From contig CAYSLJ010000194.1 of NCBI GenBank assembly GCA_964431735.1, forward strand, positions 1 to 12,818: a DNA stretch of 12,818 bases. Direction: 5' to 3'. The translations under genes and the position numbers were made by a program. This DNA comes from CALARM01 sp964431735 (GTDB taxonomy: Bacteria; Vulcanimicrobiota; SpSt-956; JAKJGF01). Below, in pieces: positions 6,295 through 10,862 of the stretch (position 1 is the stretch's first letter; every line of letters starts with the position of its first letter). A model generated the notes under the pieces. The model worked only from the letters and a program-made list of their open reading frames with translations, was not told the origin of the DNA and did no database searches.

Positions 6295-6990
6295 TCAGAC
6301 CTGATGTTCAGGTTTCCATATTTTCCATACTTTACCTGCAAGATCGATACCTGGCTTTAAGGTCGGTTTCCCGGGCTGCCATTCTGAAGGCATTACTTCT
6401 CCTGTTTTTCTGACATGCTGAAAAGCTTTTATCTGACGGATTAATTCTGAAACATTTCTTCCTACGGAAGGAGTGAGAACTTCCATTGCCTGAATAACTC
6501 CATCGGGATCTATAAGAAAACGCCCTCTTATATTGACTCCGCCTGCTTCATCATAAACTCCGTATATTTTTCCTATTTTCCCTCCTCCGTCTGAGAGCAT
6601 AGGATATGGCACTCCGCCTTCCACCATTTTTGATAATTCTTCTTCCTGCCATATTTTATGAATAAAACGACTGTCTGTACTCACTGAGAGCACTTCTACT
6701 CCCATTTCTTTAAGTTCATTGTACTTGACGGCAACTGCCGACAGTTCAGTCGGTCACACAAAGGTGAAATCACCGGGATAGAAACAGAGTGAAACCCATT
6801 TACCTCTGTAATCGGAGAGTTTTATATTTTTAAATTCTCCGTTCACATAGGCAGATGCTTCAAAATCAGGTGCTAAAGCACCGACTTTTGCCTGCACTAA
6901 CTGTTTTTGAACCTCTATATTTTCTGCATTTGTTATCGGCCCTCTGGCAGGTTCAACACACTGAGCTGTATTATCTGTTTTGTTTGACAT
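6295..6990 (-). CDS. prxU: Selenocysteine-containing peroxiredoxin (TGA at 6754-6756 read as Sec79)
   Basis: One 231-residue AhpC/Prx1-type peroxiredoxin whose frame contains a single TGA (6756-6754). The codons before it give PGDFTFV and those after give PTELSAVAV. The TGA therefore falls exactly on the peroxidatic cysteine of the invariant PxxxTxxC motif (P72, T76, position 79). Both halves are intact, in the same frame and conserved, including the NIRGRF arginine (R155), so selenocysteine is far more likely than a nonsense mutation. The TGA opens a SECIS-like stem-loop (6726-6756). Family members reduce peroxides through the Cys or Sec at this site. The usual C-terminal resolving cysteine motif GEVCP reads GEVMP (M200) and no Cys exists after residue 79; C11 and C69 are the only thiols. 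It is therefore a 1-Sec enzyme needing an external thiol, or it resolves through an N-terminal Cys. AAGGAGGT is 7 nt before the ATG. Automated annotation would give two fragments (6754-6990 and 6295-6705). Confidence 0.88.
6726..6756 (-). promoter_or_regulatory. SECIS-like stem-loop directing selenocysteine insertion
   Basis: In the minus-strand mRNA the UGAC at 6756-6753 pairs with GUCA at 6729-6726, G6751 with C6730 and C6749 with G6732. After a bulged UG (6748-6747), AACUG (6746-6742) pairs with CAGUU (6737-6733) around a UCGG loop containing two G. UGA at the stem base, a bulged U on the 5' side and G residues in the apical loop are the features SelB recognises in bacterial elements such as E. 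coli fdhF. The loop is slightly closer to the UGA than in fdhF. An alternative helix CCGAC/GUCGG (6753-6749 with 6742-6738) competes. Confidence 0.65.
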
Positions 6991-7020
6991 TTTTTTGACC
7001 TCCTTATAATGTTTAAGTTA

Positions 7021-7048
7021 TTTATAAACCGGTTTTATTTTCCAGCAA
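7021..7048 (-). promoter_or_regulatory. Putative promoter for the selenoperoxiredoxin gene
   Basis: On the minus strand TTGCTG (7048-7043) and TATAAA (7026-7021) are 16 nt apart and precede the ATG at 6990 by 30-58 nt, within the 66-bp gap after tauE. It would allow the peroxiredoxin to be expressed separately from the sulfur genes. An overlapping AAACCGGTTT palindrome (7026-7035) could be an operator. Evidence is limited to box and spacing matches in AT-rich DNA. Confidence 0.35.
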
Positions 7049-7056
7049 TTTTTATT

Positions 7057-7419
7057 TTAATGTTTTAATAACATTTTCAATCCTATTAATATAAGCGCTA
7101 CACCAAAGACCTTTTCCAGGAGATTATTGGATAAATGGGTGGCCAGTTTTGCTCCGAAAAGTCCTCCTAAAAAGAAACCGATGCATATACATATAGCAAT
7201 CTTTAAATCTACATATCCCTGTTTAAAATAGGTCCATGCTGCCAGAATACCTATAGGAGGTACAAGTAAGGCCAGCGTTGTTCCCTGGGCCTTGTGCTGT
7301 GAAAGACCGAACAAAAAAACCAGGGCAGGAACAATAATTACTCCTCCTCCTATGCCTATGAGTCCTCCCAGAAATCCTGCTGCCAGACCGAGTAGTATGT
7401 AAAGTAAGATAATGAGCAT
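7057..7419 (-). CDS. Half-size TauE/SafE-family sulfite exporter
   Basis: A 120-residue inner-membrane protein with about four hydrophobic segments. It opens with the glycine-rich signature of the TauE/SafE (DUF81) family, AAGFLGGLIGIGGGVIIVP, followed by the QAGT-like QGTTLALL segment and a second glycine-rich stretch GFFLGGLFGAKLA. Full-length members are about 250 residues with two such repeats; this is a single repeat, so it probably works as a homodimer. The family exports sulfite, sulfoacetate and related anions. Next to a persulfide dioxygenase, removal of the sulfite product is the likely job, as for tauE beside the S. aureus cst genes. The start at 7419 has GAGG 8 nt upstream. A longer frame to 7464 lacks a ribosome site and runs into a decayed sulP remnant. 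Confidence 0.78.
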   Translation of the reverse strand: MLIILLYILLGLAAGFLGGLIGIGGGVIIVPALVFLFGLSQHKAQGTTLALLVPPIGILAAWTYFKQGYVDLKIAICICIGFFLGGLFGAKLATHLSNNLLEKVFGVALILIGLKMLLKH

Positions 7420-7452
7420 TGATACACCTCTTTTATTTAATGTGTAAAACGT

Positions 7453-7526
7453 ATTACGTGCCATTTACGCTGTCTGTGAAATACTGTAGAAAATATAATC
7501 TTATCTGAGAAAATCATAAAAATCTG
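7453..7526 (-). pseudogene. Decayed copy of the 3' end of a SulP/STAS gene
   Basis: The 57 bp ending at 7526 align without gaps to the sulP 3' end (to about 7641) at about 45 of 57 positions. CCATTTAC (7461-7468) matches 7570-7577 after a 7-nt deletion. Minus-strand translation gives DFYDFLR-stop-DYIFYSISQ against DFYSFLGEDHFFDTISQ in intact SulP. The GAA codon has become TAA and the tail is frame-shifted. This is a leftover of a second sulP-type gene or of a tandem duplication whose body was deleted, and it lies directly upstream of tauE. Confidence 0.7.
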
Positions 7527-7562
7527 TATTGTTTTTTACATACTATATGATGTTTATTTATG

Positions 7563-9260
7563 TTACTCACCATTTACTTTTCTTACTGCCTGCGAAATAG
7601 TATCGAAAAAATGATCTTCACCGAGAAAACTATAAAAATCTGAAGACTTAAGCACATCCCTTACAGGGCCTTTCAGTGATGCTATATAAAATTCGCATCC
7701 CTGTAATTTCAGGTTATTTACTATATCTCTCAGTGTTCCTTCTGCAGATGCATCTATATCATTTATACCGCTTCCGTCAAGTATAAAATATTTCATTTCT
7801 TTTTTCTCCGAAAGTAATTGAATAATTTTATTCTCCAGAAATTTTGCATTGGCAAAATATAAAGATGCATCGACACGAAGTATACCGATATGAGTCCATG
7901 TTATTACTTCGGGAAATCTTTCTACATTTCTGTATATGTCATCACTGTCAGGCATTTTACCGAGAACCGCTACATGAGGTCTTGCAGTTCTCCATATAAA
8001 CAGGGCGAGAGATGTGATTACACCTGTTAAGATTCCCTGTTCCACCCCTATAAAAAGGGTTGTAAGAAATGTAATTAAAAGGATATAGCCGTCCTTTCTT
8101 TTTACTCTGAAGGTATGTATCGCACCTTTTATATCTATAAGCCCTGTAACTGCAACCATAATCACTGCAGCAAGGCATGTTCCGGGTATATAATAAAGGT
8201 ATGGCGTAAGAAATGCTACGGTCAGAGCAATTGCAGTTGCAGTAATAATAGATGCCATACCTGTTCTGGCACCTGCTTCATAATTTACTGCAGTTCTTGA
8301 AAACCCTCCTGTTACAGGATAGGCACTGAAAAATGCTCCTCCTGTGTTTGCAAGTCCCAGAGCAATCAATTCTCTGTTTGCGTCTATATTATGTCTTGTC
8401 CTTGCAGCAATAGCTTTTGCTACGGAAATGGATTCCATAAAACCTACAATACCTACAGTAAGAGCTACGAGAAATAGATCAGGAATAAGTTTAAAATCCA
8501 GTTCCGGTATTCTGAAAGGAGGAAAGCCTTTCGGCACATTTCCTATGACAGAAATATTTTCCGATAAGTTTCCGTAGTACACTGTTAACATACCGAGAAC
8601 TATAGCTATAAGAGGTCCCGGGATTTTCCTGTTTATATGTTTCAACACATAGATTATTCCTATGCTGATAAGCCCCATAACCAGGGCAGGCCATTTTATT
8701 TCATTAACATGTTTGATTGTTTCGTAAAGTGTTACAAATACTATATGATGATCCCTGATATTTACCCCTGTAAGATGTTTTAACTGGCTCATGCCTATTA
8801 TAATGGCAGCGGCAGATGTATAGCCGCTTATCATGGAGTGGGAAAGAAAATTATCCAGAAAACCTGTTCTGAAGATACCCATTAATAAAAGTAATATACC
8901 TGATATAAGAGAGAGGAATATGGCATGAGCTATATATTCTTCCTGTGTCAGATTGAAACCGGCCAGAGACGATGCAACCATAAGTGAGACTATTGCAACA
9001 GGTCCTACGGACAACTGCCTTGATGTTCCCATAATGGCATAAATAGCTAAAGGCACTATGGATGCATAAAGACCTGTTACAGGTGGGAGACCTGCAATCA
9101 TGGCATAGGCCATAGCCTGAGGTATTAATAATACTGTAATAGTAATGCCTGCCGTAAGGTCTCCCGTTATATCCTCTTTACTGTATTTTCTCAGACAATC
9201 CAGAATAGGGAAGAGAGAAAATATTTTGTTTACCGGTTCGAATTTTTCTTTATCCTTCAA
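7563..9260 (-). CDS. SulP-family anion (sulfate) transporter with C-terminal STAS domain
   Basis: A 565-residue inner-membrane protein of the SulP/SLC26 family, close to full family length. Residues about 30-430 are the transport domain, with TAGITITVLLIPQAMAYA, the GLPPVTGLY stretch (57-65) and GTSRQLSVGPVA (78-89), all typical of SulP. Residues about 450-565 are a STAS domain (HIGILRVDASLYFANA, then DASAEGTLRDI). Members carry sulfate, bicarbonate, chloride or carboxylates; sulfate, sulfite or thiosulfate is favoured here only by the sulfur gene neighbours. The start is a TTG at 9260: the preceding in-frame codon is TAA, AAGGAG lies 10 nt upstream, and no ATG precedes the first membrane segment. 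It is separated from the upstream YeeE gene by a 249-bp gap full of heptamer repeats, so it may not be strictly co-transcribed. Confidence 0.88.
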   Translation of the reverse strand: MKDKEKFEPVNKIFSLFPILDCLRKYSKEDITGDLTAGITITVLLIPQAMAYAMIAGLPPVTGLYASIVPLAIYAIMGTSRQLSVGPVAIVSLMVASSLAGFNLTQEEYIAHAIFLSLISGILLLLMGIFRTGFLDNFLSHSMISGYTSAAAIIIGMSQLKHLTGVNIRDHHIVFVTLYETIKHVNEIKWPALVMGLISIGIIYVLKHINRKIPGPLIAIVLGMLTVYYGNLSENISVIGNVPKGFPPFRIPELDFKLIPDLFLVALTVGIVGFMESISVAKAIAARTRHNIDANRELIALGLANTGGAFFSAYPVTGGFSRTAVNYEAGARTGMASIITATAIALTVAFLTPYLYYIPGTCLAAVIMVAVTGLIDIKGAIHTFRVKRKDGYILLITFLTTLFIGVEQGILTGVITSLALFIWRTARPHVAVLGKMPDSDDIYRNVERFPEVITWTHIGILRVDASLYFANAKFLENKIIQLLSEKKEMKYFILDGSGINDIDASAEGTLRDIVNNLKLQGCEFYIASLKGPVRDVLKSSDFYSFLGEDHFFDTISQAVRKVNGE

Positions 9261-9281
9261 TTATTGGTTTCTCCTTGTATT

Positions 9282-9423
9282 CGTGACGCGTTATAATCGT
9301 GACGCGTAACGCGTGACGGGTGAATGCGTGATGCGTAATGCGTGATGCGTGATGCGTAATGCGTGATGCGTAATGCGTGATGCGTAATGCGTAATGCGTG
9401 ATGAGTAACGCGTGACGGGTAAT
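9282..9423 (+). repeat. Long heptanucleotide array (GCGTRAY, 18 unbroken units)
   Basis: From 9298 to 9423 there are 18 consecutive 7-mers with no slippage, mostly GCGTGAT and GCGTAAT with CGTGACG, CGTAACG, GAGTAAC and GGGTAAT variants. One more unit precedes them at 9282-9288. Each position tolerates only G/A and T/C swaps around a GCGTRAY core. The array fills most of the gap between sulP and the YeeE pair. Units are imperfect yet strictly in phase, so the array is old or under constraint on period rather than freshly amplified. Confidence 0.85.
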
Positions 9424-9470
9424 ACGGAACTGTTATCATGTAAGCTCAAAATCTCTACCTCCAGTCATTT

Positions 9471-9505
9471 TTCACTTTTCACTTTTCACTTTTCACTTTT
9501 CACAA
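9471..9505 (+). repeat. TTCACTT heptamer array (5 units)
   Basis: Four exact TTCACTT units (9471-9498) and one TTCACAA (9499-9505) end 4 bp before the stop codon of the minus-strand YeeE gene at 9510. The sequence differs from the GCGTGAT array 50 bp away but keeps the 7-nt period. Its complement AAGTGAA contains the GTGA core shared with the other families. Confidence 0.8.
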
Positions 9506-9509
9506 CTCA

Positions 9510-9941
9510 CTATTTTTTAGGTGCAGTTGCAAGATGTTCCAGCTTCGGATAAAGGACGCCGAAGAGATACGTACCCAGTATCATACCTGCCAGAGTAAAC
9601 AGTGCCGCCAGTTTTCCTTCTCCGAGCTGAGTTAATATGGTACCGGGACATGACCCTGTAATACCCCATCCCAGGCCGAATATAAGTCCTCCTATTACAT
9701 TACCCCAGTGACGGTCTTTAGGCGATATTTTTATCTCTTCACCTGTTATTGTCTTCAGATGTGCTCTTTTTATTATCTGAATACCTATGGCGCCTATTAC
9801 CACTCCGCCTCCTATTACTCCCATAAGATGAAGGTTTTTAAGTAAAAACATGTTTGCTATAAGATCATACTGTGTTGCTCCCACCCTTGAGAGGATGAAG
9901 CCGAATAAAATTCCGAAAAATAGATTTAATATGGTCATCAT
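9510..9941 (-). CDS. YeeE/YedE-family transporter, C-terminal half (thiosulfate/sulfur transport)
   Basis: A 143-residue inner-membrane protein with four hydrophobic segments and the signature GLGWGITGSCPG (C98), which matches the second half of YeeE/YedE (TsuA) thiosulfate-uptake proteins. In TsuA, conserved cysteines line the pore and relay thiosulfate; C98 is the counterpart in this half. The start at 9941 overlaps the upstream stop by one base (TAATG), with GGGGG about 9 nt before it, showing translational coupling to the partner half. A frame open to 10070 is only an overlap extension. An ATG directly after the first (9938) is equally possible. Together with the preceding gene it forms one full-size YeeE-like transporter as two polypeptides. 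Confidence 0.82.
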   Translation of the reverse strand: MMTILNLFFGILFGFILSRVGATQYDLIANMFLLKNLHLMGVIGGGVVIGAIGIQIIKRAHLKTITGEEIKISPKDRHWGNVIGGLIFGLGWGITGSCPGTILTQLGEGKLAALFTLAGMILGTYLFGVLYPKLEHLATAPKK

Positions 9942-10456
9942 TAATGCACCCCCAGTACTCTGAACAGAATATTTATCATAAGGAATCCGCCTATCATAAA
10001 ACATATGGTTGAAATGAAACTCGGCAGTGCTAATTGCGCATTCCCTACTATACCGTGACCTGATGTACATCCACCGGCAAATCTTGCTCCGAAACCTACC
10101 AGGATTCCGCCTGCAAACAACATTATATATTTTAAATAACCGGGGAAAATAGTTGCCAGCATTGTAAAACCTTTGTCGAAATTAAAGGTAAGATCTTTAG
10201 ATAAAGTTATTGAAATCAGTCCACCTGTAATAAGTCCGACTACGAATAGAAAACGCCAGTCGAATTTATTCTTAAAAGCTTCCTTTTCAAAAAACTTCAT
10301 TCCTTTTGTAGGAAGAGTTATTTTACACAGATTTACACATCCTGTAGATACTCCCAGAGGGTTACCTGTGAATATGAAAAAGAGAAAAATAAATAAACCT
10401 ATGGCAGCTCCTCCTGCCCACCAGGGCCATATATCTATAAAAATTGTTTTAAACAT
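9941..10456 (-). CDS. YeeE/YedE-family transporter, N-terminal half (thiosulfate/sulfur transport)
   Basis: A 171-residue inner-membrane protein with about five hydrophobic segments. Signature stretches are GNPLGVSTGC (C40) and GFGARFAGGCTSGHG (C130 with H134), the YeeE/YedE cysteine motifs. With C98 of the following gene, the three cysteine positions of a complete TsuA-like pore are present. Function in relatives is import of thiosulfate or other small sulfur compounds. AGGAGG (10466-10471) lies 9 nt before the ATG. A duplicated promoter (10527-10555 and 10633-10661) lies upstream, and its predicted 5' leader of about 65 nt contains a heptamer array. Split YeeE pairs are common beside sulfur-oxidation genes, which fits the persulfide dioxygenase immediately upstream. 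Confidence 0.85.
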   Translation of the reverse strand: MFKTIFIDIWPWWAGGAAIGLFIFLFFIFTGNPLGVSTGCVNLCKITLPTKGMKFFEKEAFKNKFDWRFLFVVGLITGGLISITLSKDLTFNFDKGFTMLATIFPGYLKYIMLFAGGILVGFGARFAGGCTSGHGIVGNAQLALPSFISTICFMIGGFLMINILFRVLGVH

Positions 10457-10479
10457 TGTAATATACCTCCTGTTAAAAT

Positions 10480-10500
10480 CGTGACGCGTGACGCGTTAAG
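10480..10500 (+). repeat. Heptamer array in the YeeE leader
   Basis: CGTGACG (10480-10486), CGTGACG (10487-10493) and CGTTAAG (10494-10500) lie 24-44 bp upstream of the YeeE start at 10456 and downstream of the proximal promoter. They would be transcribed as part of the 5' leader, just before the ribosome site. Confidence 0.65.
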
Positions 10501-10526
10501 ATACATGTAAATAAAAAAGGATTCTT

Positions 10527-10555
10527 ATTATAGTTAATTTCATAACTTATTAGAA
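10527..10555 (-). promoter_or_regulatory. Promoter P1 of the YeeE gene pair
   Basis: Minus-strand TTCTAA (10555-10550), 17-nt spacer and a consensus TATAAT (10532-10527). Predicted transcription starts near 10520, giving a 64-nt leader. The -35 and spacer lie in the direct repeat shared with 10643-10669, so an almost identical promoter exists 106 bp upstream. Downstream, AAGAATCC followed by a T run and ATTT matches the leader of the Fe-S operon at 1605-1623. Confidence 0.5.
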
Positions 10556-10566
10556 GTTAAATGCTT

Positions 10567-10594
10567 CGTGACGCGTAACGCGTAATGCGTGACG
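10567..10594 (+). repeat. Heptamer array between the two YeeE promoters
   Basis: Four in-phase units: CGTGACG, CGTAACG, CGTAATG, CGTGACG. The segment is nearly the reverse complement of the array at 10831-10860 (28 of 30 positions by hand), so the two could pair as a very long stem across the 10457-10862 gap. That 406-bp gap holds repeats and promoters but no gene. Confidence 0.7.
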
Positions 10595-10632
10595 CGAGAA
10601 TTACATCTAAATTGTTACGAAATACACTATAA

Positions 10633-10661
10633 TTTATATTGTATTTCATAACTTATTAGAA
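10633..10661 (-). promoter_or_regulatory. Promoter P2 of the YeeE gene pair (duplicated copy)
   Basis: TTCTAA (10661-10656), 17-nt spacer and TATAAA (10638-10633) on the minus strand. The surrounding 27 bp (10643-10669) match 10537-10563 at 25 positions. The -10 lies in the loop of an 8-bp inverted repeat (GAAATACA 10619-10626 with TGTATTTC 10640-10647). Same -35, same spacer length and a good -10 in both copies argue for tandem promoters made by duplication. Confidence 0.45.
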
Positions 10662-10666
10662 TTTAA

Positions 10667-10738
10667 GTGAGTAGTGAGTGGTGAGTAATGAGTAGAAATA
10701 GATATTCCCACTCACTATTCACTACTCACTATTCACTC
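10667..10738. repeat. Long inverted repeat made of GTGAGTA heptamers
   Basis: The left arm is four heptamers: GTGAGTA, GTGAGTG, GTGAGTA, ATGAGTA (10667-10694). The right arm (10709-10738) is the reverse complement of GTGAATA and GTGAGTG type units. The arms agree at about 23 of 29 positions around a loop of about 14 nt. Both arms keep the 7-nt period, so the hairpin was built from two opposed arrays. Confidence 0.75.
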
Positions 10739-10788
10739 AAATATGAAATCTTATACAATCCCCATCACTCATTAAGATAAATAGAATC

Positions 10789-10860
10789 ATAACGCGTAAC
10801 AGATAACGCGTAACAGAAAGGTGTTCCCATCGCGTCACGCGTCACGCGTTACGCGTCACG
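10789..10860. repeat. 14-bp tandem repeat and inverted heptamer array at the dioxygenase 3' end
   Basis: ATAACGCGTAACAG occurs twice in tandem (10789-10802, 10803-10816), a period of 2 x 7. After 14 bp, CGCGTCA, CGCGTCA, CGCGTTA, CGCGTCA follow (10831-10858), the reverse orientation of the GTGACGC family. The array ends 2 bp before the stop codon of the dioxygenase gene. It may help end its transcript by pairing with 10567-10594. Confidence 0.7.
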
Positions 10861-10862
10861 AT

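Noticed and set aside
6252..6297. The terminal TGA of the peroxiredoxin gene (6295-6297) also read as selenocysteine, extending by about 14 residues to a TAA near 6253
   Set aside because: No cysteine is expected there, the extension (HIFIEYYKPVLLP) looks non-coding, it runs into the terminator hairpin, and no stem starts at this TGA.
6754..6756. In-frame TGA taken as a nonsense mutation splitting the peroxiredoxin into a pseudogene
   Set aside because: The TGA is exactly at the catalytic Cys codon, both halves are conserved with no other lesion, and a SECIS-like stem begins there. A random nonsense mutation at that codon is improbable.
7420..7464. Longer TauE start at 7464 adding 15 residues
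   Set aside because: No ribosome site at 7464, and the added segment comes from the decayed sulP remnant; 7419 has GAGG at good spacing and begins the first membrane helix.
9257..9439. 60-residue minus-strand frame starting MITVPYYPSRVTHHALRI
   Set aside because: It is a translation of the heptamer array; 7-nt units give a 7-residue repeat in any open frame. No ribosome site at usable spacing and no protein-like composition.
9425..9462. GGAGGTAG with a TTG about 8 nt later on the minus strand, suggesting a small gene between YeeE and sulP
   Set aside because: The frame enters the heptamer array almost at once and no protein-like sequence follows; at best a remnant of a lost start.
9942..10070. 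43-residue N-terminal extension of the second YeeE half
   Set aside because: It fully overlaps the coding end of the first half in another frame, is not hydrophobic, and the TAATG overlap gives a coupled start at 9941.
9282..10860. CRISPR array
   Set aside because: Repeats are 7 nt with no unique spacers of about 30 nt and no cas genes, so this is simple tandem and dispersed heptamer sequence.
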